Of a stretch of 64,000 nt of DNA, positions 13,386-26,700 are shown in pieces. Location: positions 16,012,543 to 16,076,542 of the forward strand of contig NC_021677.1 of NCBI RefSeq assembly GCF_000247815.1, written 5' to 3'. The position numbers and the translations under genes are program-made. The stretch comes from Ficedula albicollis (taxonomy: Eukaryota; Chordata; Aves; Passeriformes; Muscicapidae). The notes beneath the pieces are model-generated. The model was not told where the DNA came from. It made no database searches and saw only the letters and a program-made list of their open reading frames with translations. Each line of letters opens with the position of its first letter. Within the stretch, counting starts at the first letter, position 1.

Positions 13386-16300
13386 ACACCAGAGTGAATG
13401 AAATGAACAGGATACACACACGTGCCTGGGCAGGCACTGAACTCCTGGGCTAGGAAGAGACAGTGAAACCAATGGCAATGAAGAAAGCCAGGGAGGAACT
13501 TGATACTAGCAGGAGTGCAAGGAGAAGGTTAAGGAGAGAAAGGTGTCTGGAAAAGGAAAGTGGGAGATAAGCTTCATGTAATAATCTGAGAAAGGTTAAG
13601 GGGGGTGTTTTGTGGGGTTTAATCTTTCAGTCTCCAAGTGGTAGAGGGGAATTTTTTTAAGGTACTGCTAGGCTGTGTCAGAGCCTATGCTCCAGTCCTC
13701 TGATGAAATGAAAAATGGAAGATGCTGACCACAGGTGCAACAGAGCAGCCAAGCCATGAAGAGCCACCCTAGTCAAGCCTATGCTCCAAACATCAACACC
13801 CTGGTCCATCCCCAAGCACTGCATTCCCTTTGCAACCCAGTTCACCATTCAAACTTCCAAAATAAACATCTGAATATCCTGCAAGTGGGGAATTTCAGGC
13901 AGCATTGAGTATTTTCAGTCTATGATTTGATTTAGGCTGTCACAGAGACATCAGCTGCAGTGGTGCACATTTTGAGCAGCATGAGGAAAATAATATTTTT
14001 TCCTGTTATCCACTGTGCCTCCAGCTCAACCATCCTGAAGCCTCACAAACTAAGTGTACCTAATAGGTATACAGTGGGGTTTTCTCTACCACACAGGGAC
14101 TTATGACAGCATAAAACTTCATCAAGTGCCTGCAACTCAGCAAATGGCAAAGTTTGCACATCACTGTGCACAATCTGAGCAGGTACTTAACTATAAGAGC
14201 CAGCAACCCTCTTCAGACAGTATGTTTGTTATGAGGGTCATCCTGAACTGCACGTGGCTCTGATTTCCTTTTCAAGAGCAAGCAGATGGACTAAGGCAGC
14301 AGAAATGGACCCTTATGGCCACTGAAATAGAGAAATTTTTCCTCCATGTTAAGGGTTTCACCCAAGTTCTCCCCAGCTGCAGTAACAAGAGCAGTTGGGA
14401 TGGTAACATGAGCACATGGGAAGCAGTAAAGCACAGCATCACACATCGCTTGGGCCCATCCAGACTGCTCCTCTGTCCATCAGTGTTCCCATGGGATGTC
14501 CACTGCAGGGCTTCCCTCTGCTTATGCGGGCCTGGCACTGGGGTTTTTGCTCCACTGTGCATGACTGGTAGAGGGGAGGCCTACCCAGGCATGGGCCTCA
14601 ACTGGAAATGTGTAACCAGGCAAGCAATCACACAGATTTATGGCAGTGCATGTACCAGCACATGCACATCAAGGAGTAGTCCAGGTCCTGGAATGAGACC
14701 ATCCATCCTCAGAGGCATGGCTCTTGCCAATCTTTAGCTTTGGGAACAGCAGATGGGTAAGAACTTGCCCTATAGTCCTGGGGCAGTGGGACTCTTCTTC
14801 CTCCTTTCCCTCCCATAGGTTCCCCTCCACGTACCCTTCTCCCAGGAAGCACGGAGCATCACAAGCAGAAATAAAATCAACGATGATGCAAAACACACAA
14901 ATAATCCCATGGCTCTTTGCACAACCTTTGACATCAGCTGCCTGCTCCTGGCTTCCCTTTCCAGCCTGGGAGGCAGGAGCCCCAGCACAGCAACCACAGC
15001 ACACATCACCCATTGCTCCAGCTGCTTTTCCCACCTAATCCCACCCTCCCTCCTTCCCTACCCAGTGGGGAACCCCACCACCAACATACTGTGCACACAA
15101 CGTAATAAAGCAACAGAGTCCAGTGTTCAGCAAGGCTTTTATGTGCAGCCAGCATTTCTAAAGGCACAGTACATGCTGTATGCTCAGTGCCGTCAGCCTC
15201 CAAGACTGGATTCTCCAGTGTTTTAGGAAAAAGGTAAGGCAGGAGGAGAGTGTGAGGGGGGGAACAGACCAAGCTTTGTGGAATTCTTTTTAAGAGTGTA
15301 TGCATGACTCTATAAAAGGGCATTTTTTTTCCTGACCTCAAAGAGACAATATTATTTCACACAGACCTGTTTCCAAGAGCTGCCAAGCTATTTCTACATA
15401 AACCAGTGCCTGGTTGAGGCAGTGACTGTGAAGGGGAAACCCTCTCTCCACGTACGACATGGAAATTCCTTGACCTCAGCTGCAAACCAATCAACACGTG
15501 TGCAATGGGCCAATGAAAAAGAAATTAAAATACCAGAGTGGCCAACGCAGATGAGGGCAGGTGTGTAAGGGAGAAGGCACAGCCTGCTTTTTCCAGTCAA
15601 AAAGCCTGACAAAAAAAAAAAAAAACCAAAACCAACAGGGACATGCCAGGCTGGGAAGAAGAGGAAAGCAGGGCGAAACCAAGAGCATTGAGACATTGGT
15701 TAGAAAAGCAAAGATGTAAAATGCCAGGCAAACAGGTTCTGAATCATATTCTAAAGCCCAAAGGCAGAAAGGCAGGGAAAACAGGCATGGAAGGCAGAAA
15801 TAAATATTTATTTTAGGCCACGCTATCGTTTGCTGAGCTTCACGGAAAAGTTTGGGTGTTCATGAAGAGCCCAGACAGAACCAAATAAGTTCATCATCAG
15901 TCTAGACCTGGTCACACCAAGCAGTGACTACACCACAGACTTGCACCCTACTCTAAAGCTGTGTTTGCTTCCTCCAGGCTGTTGGAGAAAACACCTCCAG
16001 AGTGGAACTATTTTTCCTAACTGACATTAAGGACACACCAACACACTGTCTCCAGAAAAAGTCCCACAAACAAGTCACCACTGGATAAAGGGCTGAACAG
16101 CAACAACAGACCCACGTTAGCTTTCAAGTCAAGGGAGACAGAGTTCTTTGGTTTTTTTTCTTGGAGAGCTGGAATTAAAGCATCTGAACCCTAGAAAACA
16201 CTTGTGATCAGGGCTGAACCCTTCGGGATAGGCAAAGCAGAGAACCAATGTGCACCCCAAAGCCTGCCTGGCTCCACAAGGGGGTTGATTAATAATGCTC

Positions 16301-17346
16301 CAGTCAGGTCACTCGGTGTGAACGGGAGCTCACAGCACTCCTGCCACACACCAGATGCACAGCCTGCTCTCTCCATGGGATAGATGTCAGTCAGAAGGGA
16401 TCTCCCACTGCCAGAATAACTTGTCTTTTTCATGGCCTGCTCCCAGGTTAACAGCAGGAAAGAGGACTGCAGGGTCTGGGTCACAGACCTTCCAAGCAAC
16501 CTGCACGAAGCAGAGCAGCAAACAAGAAGCACTGGTGGCATCCGTGGGTCAGTTTAGGTACACACCCAGGGACAGGGATGCACAGCTTTTTCAGGGCCAT
16601 GAGCCTCTCCCAAGATCAGCCATGGGTACAAGCCACAGCTACAAGCAATATTACAATTGTGTCTGTATTTAGGGGAAGTAAGTAAGAGCAGTCCATATAC
16701 TCTCATCCTTATCAGAGTCCCAAGAGACTCCATTTGACAAAAAACATTCACTCCATACAGCAAGTGACGTGCACTGAAGGCAACAATTTTTTTGGTGCTT
16801 AGATACTCTGCATTAAAGATAAAAGTAATCAGACACAAGTGAGACCTGTGGTCCAAGACCTAAAACTGGGTCATAACCTGCTCCATCCTCAATTAGTTTT
16901 CAGAAACCCCAAACTGCTGTAGTTTCAGTACCTGCTGGGCTTTTCCAGTCAAAGACAAGCCTTTGAAAAACAAGACTGGCATCCGAGGAACTTGATTCTT
17001 ACTGAATCTCCAACATGGGTTTCTTTGCACACAACAGTTTGGAATATATGGCCTTTCCTATTAGACATCTAGAGGAATCAAGGGTACCAACCCAGTCTCT
17101 CCTCTCCTCCCCTGGTCACCTGCCTCTCTCCTGCTAACGTCAAACTTTCCAAGGTCCCCCAGCGCTCGTGGTCTAGGACAGAAATGTATTTATTAGGCCA
17201 AAATGAACAGAGTGTGCATGAATTAGAAAATGAGTCCAGTCTGTTCAACTAGGGTTGGGCAAGCTTGTTTTGCCTGATTTAGAGGCCATTCAAACATTGT
17301 GGGTTTGAACATTACTGCATTAGTGTTTCACTTAGGAAAAACTGTG
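13386..17346. other. Intergenic, no gene recognised
   Basis: Mixed-composition sequence with a short A-run near 15611-15625. Open frames are short and mutually overlapping. No repeat family or exon recognised. Confidence 0.5.
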
Positions 17347-17364
17347 AAAAAAAAAAAAAAAAAA
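17347..17364. repeat. Poly-A run, 18 nt
   Basis: Eighteen consecutive A. No retroposon body was recognised upstream, so it is called only as a simple repeat. Confidence 0.85.
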
Positions 17365-17527
17365 GGAAATGTGAAGAGAAGGGGAAAAATCCAGTGGAAA
17401 CACAAATAGTGTGTAACGTATATGGGATCCCCACTTGTACCAACACAGATCTTCTAAGCCCTAATACATTGCACAGGCTTCAGCTAGAAGTTCCTTTGGT
17501 ATATACCCCAAAAAATAAAAATTTAAA

Positions 17528-17553
17528 ACATATATATATATATATATATATAT
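17528..17553. repeat. (AT)n microsatellite
   Basis: About twelve uninterrupted TA units, preceded by A-rich sequence. A likely length-polymorphic locus. Confidence 0.95.
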
Positions 17554-19289
17554 CCTGAATCATCACAAAGAGATGGAACAGGTCAAAAGAAATGGGTATA
17601 CATGCCAACTACAGCTGGTCCTAAACTCTGACCTGTCTTCATTTAGGCTTTGAAATCAAGACCATGTAGATCAAGAACAGAGAACTAATTTGCAAAGCTC
17701 CATGTTGCTCAGACTGCCTTGGGTGAACCACAATAGCCTTCTGCATCAACAGGACATGCTGCAAACTCTCCACAGCTCGTGCAGTTGGGCCAGTAGCCTT
17801 CTCCCTCCCTCAGCTGCACCTGGCTGCACGTAGGACTCCCAACAGCCAAGCTTTCTGGAGATAATTAGCAGTGGTCATTTTACAGCCCTCTGGGGACAGG
17901 ACCCCCTGACAGGTGACATTATATTAGGGCCCATCAACTAAAGAACAAGTGTTTCGGGTTCAGCAGCTAACCCTGAGAGGACAGCTGGTCTCTTCCCACA
18001 CTTCACCTCAATGGCAGCAGTGGGGAAAGGTGTGAAAGAGACATGCTTAGTGCAGGGAGTAAAAGCAAGCAGAGGACATACAATGAAAGAGAAAATTGGG
18101 CACCAGGGAAGAAACTTAAGGCACTGAAGGAACAAGGCTCCCCTTGCCAATCTGACCATTTTAGATCACCTGCTCTATCACACATCTCCATTTCAAAAGC
18201 AAAAAAACCACAAGAAATCAAGTGGAGACCAAACTGAGAATAGCCTACCTCCAGAGGCATTTTCTCCAAATCCTAAAGGTTGATTTAGGTGAAAACAGAG
18301 ACAAGAAATAAAGAGGTGGGATGCTGGCAACGGACATTGCTTACCTGCATGTGAGCAAGATCTAGTGGTAGAGAGCACGGTCTGACTGAGCAGCTCTCCC
18401 ACAGCCAGCACCCTGCAGCCCTCATCACGAGATCTGCCAGCCTCAGAAACCTCACTCAGGTCATTAACTCCACCTAAAATACCATTCCTTCCTCCTCCCT
18501 TCTCCATCAAGCACTTTAAAGCCCCACACCTGTGCAGGTTCATCCTCTGCTCCCATTTACACCTGGGCTACACTCCTCCTTGCTAGCAGGTCCCAAAAGC
18601 CACATTAATGACAGAGAGGTTGTGTTTGTATCAAGAAACCACACACAAGGTACCACCATCCCACTGGGCCATCTTTTCACCCTGCCTCTGGGCTCCTTGT
18701 GCCCAGAGGATACTCTCAGGTCAAGCACAGTCACACAGCTGTCAACAGGAGTGCCCCAGCCCTGCCCTTGCCTGCAGTGCAGAGGAAGATGCTGTGAGCC
18801 CTCCATGGCAATGACCCCACACAGGAGGAATCCCTTTTCTTCTCCATAACATCTCTGACTTCCCCCCCACCTAATCTATATTTTTTTTCCGGCCCATGTA
18901 TACTTTCCAGCTCGTTTCCTCTTGCGGTTCTCATTTCCCGCTCCTAGGAGGTGAGCTCATGCCTTTCTCAATTACCAGCCAAAGACAGAGAGAGGCAGAA
19001 AGCAATCTTATGGAAACAGATGAAGTCATGCCTGTGCAAGGCCACATTACAGCTTGTGCTCACAGAGCCATGATGCAGACATTGCTGCCCCCCAAACCTG
19101 GCAGGGCAGCCCAGCTCCCCAGTCCACAGCTGAAGTTCTTGTGCAGAGGGAAGACGCTCCACCAACACGCAGGGAACGTGTCTGTCTCTCTGGCTTCTCC
19201 CTCTCGTCCCCCCTCCACCCCTGCTTTGGATCCTAGCGCCCTTTTGTCCACCCCCAGCGATCCCCATGGATCTTTGAGTCATTCACAGC
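17554..19289. other. Intergenic, no gene recognised
   Basis: GC content rises towards the right, leading into the CpG cluster. A 170-codon open frame on the plus strand (18896-19408) runs through the right half into the CpG cluster. It has no domain, no family resemblance and low-complexity Ser/Pro-rich content, and I do not call it a gene. Confidence 0.45.
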
Positions 19290-19379
19290 ACGCCACCGAG
19301 TCAAGAGCGAGCCCACAGGCGGCGTGCGAGGCTCCCAGCACCGCGCGCCCTGCCTACGGCCACGCGGACGCCGCGCGAG
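19290..19379. promoter_or_regulatory. Compact CpG cluster
   Basis: About sixteen CpG dinucleotides fall within roughly 90 bases (for example 'accgcgcgccc' and 'cacgcggacgccgcgcgag'), while the kilobases on either side are CpG-poor. Retained CpGs in otherwise depleted vertebrate DNA suggest an unmethylated regulatory element. It could be an orphan promoter or enhancer in the IGF2-MRPL23 interval. It is too short for a classical CpG island, and no exon or start site can be tied to it. Confidence 0.4.
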
Positions 19380-19409
19380 TTACACCAGGGAAATCTAAAG
19401 GCAATTAGA

Positions 19410-19705
19410 AGCACAATGCAAGTGGTTGTTTAGAAAAGGTGGTGGGGAGGAGAGAATAAAATTAAAATAAATAAAGGAATGTTTTAATGAGTGCAGCAGT
19501 GGAAGCGGGATTAGAGGTGCCTGAATGGCATCTCTATGTTCCCCGTATGGAAGGGAGGGCCGCCCAGCGCAACCAGAGCTGACAAAAAAAATTAGCTGGG
19601 CCTCAGGCTCAGAGAAACATTTGGCTAGAAAGGGAAGAAGGTAATTGCTGCAAATGTAGACTAATTCAGGAAGCAGCCAGCCCTACACGGGGCCGGTTCT
19701 TGTGC
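19410..19705. promoter_or_regulatory. Candidate conserved noncoding element
   Basis: Non-repetitive sequence directly after the CpG cluster, with several homeodomain-type cores ('ggcaattag', 'ggtaattgctg', 'gactaattcag') and a short GC-rich patch ('gggccgcccagcgc'). It looks more like an enhancer than the surrounding DNA. The call is based on impression only, since conservation could not be measured. Confidence 0.25.
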
Positions 19706-20040
19706 TGTTAGAGTGCTACGCACACTTGTGAGTGCTGAGTTGAGGGGTGGAAAAAAAGCACAGGGAAATAGAAGGGAAAAACAAAGCAAAACAAGACAGA
19801 AAACAACAAATTTCCCCTTCCCACAGTTCACACATGCACGGTGTTTTCCTTCCCTCGCTCCCCAAGGACACTTGGGATGTGCTGGGGGTCCTGCTCAGCC
19901 TTGCCTTCCCCAGTCCATCCCATGGTCGTGGAGGGAGCGATCCCAGCTCCCAGAGCGTGGAGCAGAGCCCTCCCTTCCCCCTGCCCCAGGAGAGGAGCGG
20001 GCTGGAAGGTGAGGCGCAGGGCACGGAGGATGTGTTTACT

Positions 20041-20225
20041 CTCATAACACCCCTCTGAGGTGGGGAAGTCATAGCCTCATCTGACAGATGAGGAACAGAG
20101 GCAAAGTGAGATTAAAGGATTAGCCCAAGGTCACACAGGAAAAGTTTGTAGCAGAAGTGGAAATTAAACCCAGGTCTCTCGGTCCAAAATCAGTGCCTTA
20201 AGCGCAAGACCAGACTTTCCTAGAG
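20041..20225 (-). mobile_element. MIR-type SINE (ancient CORE-SINE)
   Basis: On the plus strand the order of words is that of an inverted MIR: 'ctcatctgacagatgagga', then 'gaggcaaagtgaga', then 'gcccaaggtcacacagga', then 'ggaaattaaacccaggtctc', then a decayed tRNA-derived head ('gccttaagcgcaagacca'). The segments are collinear with the MIR consensus. MIR was active before the amniote radiation, so this copy has been retained for over 300 million years. Confidence 0.85.
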
Positions 20226-23200
20226 CTGGTCAACCTTTTATATTTGATAGTTTAATTTCAAAGAGAAAAACAGTTTATTTTCTAAATACATATTTTCATA
20301 GAAAAGAGAGATGGAGAAGCTCATTTCCTGGAGGCAGGAGCTGCTTAAGATCTTATTTATTTCTGTTCAAGTTAATTTCTTTTAGGTTTTAGCATTTCTG
20401 ATGGTGAAAAAAAATGCTGCAGAAATTTCAAAGCACAGGAACACATTTCTTTTCGTTTATAATTCATCATGGGAAATATTTTTCACTTTCCAGACAGTTC
20501 TGCCCTTCCTCTCTTTGCCTTACCAGGTTTTTAATACCTTTTCATTTTTGTTTTTCATAGCCTCAACTAGTTTAGAAAGCCCACATCTAAACAGAGGCCT
20601 TTGTTGGACAACACTACTGTCACTAAAACCCTGTGTTTCAGAAAGGTACTTCACAAACGAATACAGGCAACAGGTCCATGCCTGGACATAGGTAAGCTGC
20701 AGGACAAATCTGAGTTGGACCCCAGCTGCTGCTGACTCTGCTCCTCCAGTCCCTGCCCAGACCATGCCTCCCTCTGCTTCTGGCTCTGAAACTCCCTATT
20801 TTCTTCCTTTTTATTGTGCTGCCAAGTCCAGTCCTTCCAAAACACATCTTCCTCTTGGCTCTGAAGCCCCTTGGCAGGGGAAGGCAGCCCCACGCCTCCT
20901 CACACATGGGCCAGCTGAGGTCCATGGAGGAGCAACTACTTGTCCACAATCAACTAGGAGACCATCAGCAGAGCTGGGGAAAGTAGATGGGTTTCATTAA
21001 TACAGAGCCTCTCTCCACTTAGACATGAGAAATCCAGCCCTCACAGAGGCCCCTAGGAATTTACCATCTCCATCCAAAAGGGGAGGTTTTTTCACCCCGA
21101 GACACTAAACAGCAAGAAAGCTACACGAAGCAAACACGACCTGAGGCTGGCATATTTAAAGGTGACTTAAGGACCCAGACACTCAATCCCCATGAAAACA
21201 AATGAGAATCAGTTGGCAGAAAAGGGCTGTCTTATATTCATGCCAACCAAACAGTTAAAATTAGTTACAATTGGTAAAGCATTTTGAAGAAAATGTGGAA
21301 CACTTATATAAAAGCTGAGTGTTGCTCAGAAACAAAGATCTCTTTTCCTGTAATTGTGTTTAATGATCTCTGAAGAACAAGCAGACAATCCACAAGGATG
21401 ACTACCACCATCACATATGTTCTTGTGACAATGAGGGAATTAGGCTGAAACAAAGACTAATATGCTATCCTTACAAGGCAGTTTTCACTGCTAGTTTGGC
21501 TCCCTCTTTACTTAAATACTTACTTACACAAACAGGCAAACTCTGTGCATCAATGATAAAGTATTCTACCAGCAGAAAAGAAAATGTATTATGACCGGTA
21601 TCAGTCCAGTTTGCCCTGGAGATATCTAGACACTCACCTACTACACAGAAAGATTTGTCTCCTCTCTCATTCCCAGCTGGGTTGTGTCTGGTCCACAGTA
21701 TCCACCACTCTCCTGTGAGCTGGGGAAGGTCACCTAAGAGCAGAGCTTCAGCAGCATTGAAAACTCCACTTTGAGCTCTTTTTTGACTTGTTTCAGCCCC
21801 AAGGAAGGACAGTTTGTCCCCTCTGGGACAAGCTCTTTGAGGCTGGCTGACATCTGCAGCAATCCAGAGCACCCTGCACTGCCAAGTGAAGAGCTCACTC
21901 ACAAATCCTGACTCACCTCAGTCGGTGCAGATAACAAGAGCAGCACAGACCTGTGTGTGCTACCCAAAAGATGTTCAAGACCACCTGGATGTTTTTGCAT
22001 CTGGGCTGTGACTGCACCCTCTCTTTTTTTTCTCTGCTTCCCCCCATTATCACCTTAGTTAGCAGGGGGTGAGAAACTAAATTTACCTGTGAGTCCACGT
22101 GCTCACACATAGGTAGCCCAAGGGCAGGGTCCTGGGGTGGCTCGGTTGATTTGTGGAGGTTTGTCCCCTGTGGTCAATGTTTGTCAGCTTCCTGAGGACA
22201 TGCCCGTGGGAAGAGGTGCAGAGAGGTCTGCACACACCCACAGGGCTGCCTGGAAGCTTTGGGGGCAACTGGTCCAGGCAGGTGCCAATGAGCTGCACTT
22301 CATCCCCTTTTGCAGGTCAGATCTGGATGCAGGAGAGAAATACCCAGAGGAAAACTTCTCTAGGCTGGAGCTAACATTACACAGGCAGAATGTGGTTTTC
22401 ACTTCTTTGTCGCAAGTTCTGGGTAAGGTGAAGTGAATTCCTGGAAACTGAAGGGTTTGGCCACTGGAGTTGTAGACTTGGAAAAATACTACTTCTGGCT
22501 ATGATGATTTATTTATAGTTGCAATTAAAGACAAAAAGCCTCTTCAGAGAGGGAGGATGAAGTGGAAACAAGGCCAGGCCTAGAAACCTAAGACTACAGG
22601 GATTCCCAGAGCAAAATTAATCAGGGAACTGAGTTGTTTTCTATTTTTTTTTTGTCCTAAAGGGTTATCTATTTATTTTGCTTATCTGCCCTTAGCTTTG
22701 CAACAACCACATCTCTGGACCTTCCCTGTGAGCTTTGGAAACAGGCCAAACGCTAGAATAGAGGCTGGGGATGGGTCTCAAACTCCCAAGAAAGACTTGT
22801 AAGCCTTCAGCCACAAAGGCCATCCTACACCTTATCCCTGGAGCTGATTCTCTGCCTGGCCACAACAAAGGTAGTGACAGCTTTGGGAGGTGGCAGTGGA
22901 GGGAACGAGGAGAGCCCAAGGTCACCAGCTGCATGGAAGAGCAAGGAAGCACAAGAAGGCAAGAAAGAGGCCAAAAGTTCTTACATCCAGAAGAAATGTG
23001 TGTGGTAGGATTTTCTCTGTGCTGGCCTTTGATTTACAGCCTGCCAGGGTATATATTATTCCAGCTCTTAAAAGAGTGGGTGTGGTGCAAACACCCAGAC
23101 AACCTTTTGAAATGGAGCTCTGTAGATGTCTCTTCATTCCTTTTAGATCCAGCTTTTGGCCCTGCAAATATCCCCTGATGAATACAACATCTGGCTCCAG

Positions 23201-23754
23201 CCACCATGGCTTGGATAACAAATGAAGTGGGGAACTGCAGATCAATTCAAACAGCAAGAAGAGTCAAAGGAGGTGCTTCTTTGCTGTCCCAGTGCTGTCC
23301 AACCCCTTCTGACCAGGGTTCCAGTAGAGACTTCCAGGCTAGACAGGACCTCTGATCTCTGCAGCAATCAGAAAAGTGCCCAGAGAGACCAAAACTAGGG
23401 ACAGTCTCTCACACAGGAAAGCCAGGGCTGCTTCACTGTAAGACACACTGAAGTCAGCTCTGTCTGTTCATCCCTGAGTCTGGACTCTCATGCCTCAGCT
23501 TCCCTCTCCAGGCTGGAGCAAGAGCCCTGGACAGCCTCCTGTGTCATTACCATGTGTGAGAACCTCCAACTAAAAGGCTGCTACAAGTTTCCCCTTCAAC
23601 CTGGATTGCCCCATTTACTTATTGAATTCCAGCCTGGAAGAAGAGGCCACTACTCCCTGTTTACACACACTTTGCTCCAAGAGAGGTTTTTCAGTCTCTT
23701 GGAGCTGCCTGACTTCTGTACTGGGACAAGAAGCTGCACTACACCACCCTTCAT

Positions 23755-23789
23755 GCAACTTTTCCTGCAACTTTTCCTGCAACTTTCCC
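23755..23789. repeat. 12-bp tandem repeat, about 3 copies
   Basis: The unit 'gcaacttttcct' occurs twice exactly, followed by a third diverged copy ('gcaactttcccc'). Confidence 0.85.
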
Positions 23790-26700
23790 CCCACTCTGCA
23801 TCCACTGAAACATGCATGGACTGCTAGCAGCAGTTATCTTTAGACAGGTACAAGAAGCACAGATAAAACCCATGGCAGAGAGGTAGTACCTGTCCCTAAA
23901 ATGGGGAAGAAGCAAGACCAGATGAACTTTAACTCACAGGATTTATAGGACTGGCTGAAACAATTAGCAATTACCTATTTGTCTCTTATCAAGGATGTCG
24001 GAGATGCATGACAGAGAGAGCAAAGCAAACTTTATGCCTGAAATTAAATAAGCTTGTGGATTGCAAAAGGAAGAAAAGTCAGGTTAGCTACAATTCCCAG
24101 GAGAAAAAGTCTGAAACATAAATAAATAATGAATAAATGCCACAAAGTATTCGTAAGCACAGAAGATAACAAAGCAAAGTCTTAGGCTAATATGGATTTA
24201 ATCAGAAATAATTTGGATCCAGCTAAGCTAATTTCCCTCTGTGACAGGCCGCATGGATAGCAGAGAGGCCATTACATGTCTTGACTTATAAAGCTTCAGA
24301 TGCATAACATCCTCCTAAGAGATGAAATAAATGGTCTCAAATAAACTTTCACAGAGCAGATGCAAAAGTGACTGGAAATGTGATACTTGGACGCTAACTA
24401 TCAATGGGTCGCTGTCAAAACGGAGGGATTAACCCAGCAGAGCTGCACTGTGTTTGTTGTGAGTCCAGACTTCTTCAAAGTTTTCTCTAACAACTTGAGC
24501 CATTAGATAGATTGCATGCCTGTAAAATACACAGCTGCTATGTAGCTGGGAAGAACTGCCTGAAGACAGGCTTGAATTCTGATCTTGACAGTGGGGAAAA
24601 TGCCTGACAAAAATTGGACCCCATTCAGTACAGATAAGGATAGGGAAAACCTGTCCACAATTCCTCAGAAAATTATGGAGAGCTTTGAGATGGACTGCAA
24701 GCTTAATAGGAGTCAGCCATGTCTCATGACTACAGACAAAAGACAAACGTTGTCCTGGGTTCTACAAACATGACTCCAGCCTGTCAAACATGTGGAGAAA
24801 CCCTTCTGCTCTGGTCCACATGGCAAGGCCCCAGCCAGAGTGTTCATCTAGTCTCAGGACAGTGAACTCCAAAAATATATACGTTGACAGGAAATAATCT
24901 GGAGGAAAGCAACAGGACCAAAGATTCAGGACCAAATCACCTGCGTGGAGAGCTTTGAACAAACTGAGGGTTTTCACGGGGCTGTCCATCACAAAAGAGA
25001 AAACCAACAAGAGATAATATACAACAAGGGTTTTCAGGCTCCTGAAAGTGTCACCTGCCTTTCTAAGCCCAGGCACTGGACACCCTCCACTTCAGAAACA
25101 CAGAGCAGGTAATCAATACATGCTTGGGAAAACACGGCATGTGATGGAGGGTGGTCCAGTGGAGACCACAGGGTAAGCAAGAACTTTTGGCCCACAAAGA
25201 GCAGGAGCTACTGAATACCCTTTGCCTCCAACAGCCCACCCAAAAGGCATCGCAGAGGAAGGCAGTTCCTGCATCCTGAGAGAGCAGCTGGGCCAGAGTG
25301 CGTGTGAGACCTTGATTAAAAACAGGCTGCTCTTCACATTTCAGCTCTGCTTCTGGCAATCTGTGAGAACTTCCTCATTCCTAGAGGGTCTCCTCATCCC
25401 AGATGAGGGAGCTGGTGTCTGGGGAAGACCTTTAGTATTCATCACAAAAATGTTTCAACCCTCTTGTCGGTCTCTCCTCACTTCAGCAAAGCATGCAGAC
25501 AATCTTATTTTTCAGAAGCATCCACCAGCTCTCCCTCGACTGGCTCTCCTACTCGAATGCCTGCCTCACCCCTGCTGCTTCCATCGATGCAAAGCACTCC
25601 ACAGGTTTCAGTGGAACCTGTACAGGGCTCCCAGGCAGTGGTACTGAAATGTGAGGAACCCACAGCTTCCACAAGGGACTCCTCATGAGACTGAAGAGGA
25701 GAGGGCAAACCCTGGAATACAAGTGGAAGAGCATTACACTATACCAGAATCATGCAGAAGGCACAGCAAGAGCAAGCCACACAGCTCTGCAGGTTTGGGA
25801 GTGATCTCCCCTCCCCAGGCACACCAAAATGCAGAGGTGACATGGCTCTCCTGGGGAAAGGATGGATTGCCAGTCCCTGGTGGAGCTGCAGTTCCCATCC
25901 CCAGTCACAGTGGGTGAAACACGCCATGCTCCCAGCTAGAGGGAGAGGAGCATCCCCAAACACCCAGGGAGGGGCACCTCCAGTGCCTAAAAAGCCTAGA
26001 GGAAGGTCCAGACGAACAGCAGAAGAAGAACAGCAAACAGCAACCAAAGCTCTGTGGAATATGAAAGGAAGAAATAAGTAAAAGCAGATGGAGTTGTGCC
26101 ACAGAGGGCTTTTCCCTTGCATCTCCAGCATTCCAAAAACAGTCACCTCCCCTGCCCAGATGGTCTCTGTCCTCACTGAACTGGGCAACTCTGCTCTCAG
26201 CTCTGTCTGGCAGTCCTTGTCCATGGGGAATGCTCAGAATCCCAACACACACACTGCAGACAAATTTTTAACCACTTCCCTCGCTCCAAAGCAAAGCCAA
26301 CTGCACTGGAGTCCCAGCACAATGAAAGCATAACACAAAGCTGAACGGGCCAAAAACCTTTGAAACTTCATATATTTTGTTATCCCCCTTGTTTTTCCAG
26401 GCAGGTTCAAACATGGTCACATTAATTAATTAACCATTAATTCAAATACCACTTAATGCAGAAGTTCACACTGGTTCAGTTACACCAGGGCAAAGACTGA
26501 TCCGAGCAGGGTCTGCAGGGTCCATTTGGCCTGAACCATTTCCTGATTCATCCACAGAGTATTTCCTCAGGGATCTATCTGAGTTCTTTAATAACTTCCA
26601 CTTAACAAATGAAAGGTTTTGTGTAGGTCAATTCTAACCAGTGCCTGGTCTGGACTGGAAAGGTCTCTGTATGTTGCATACCCTGCTGTAAATTTGTTTG

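Noticed and set aside
18896..19408. 170-codon plus-strand frame
   Set aside because: Its extension comes from the GC-rich, stop-poor CpG cluster at its end. There is no recognisable protein feature.
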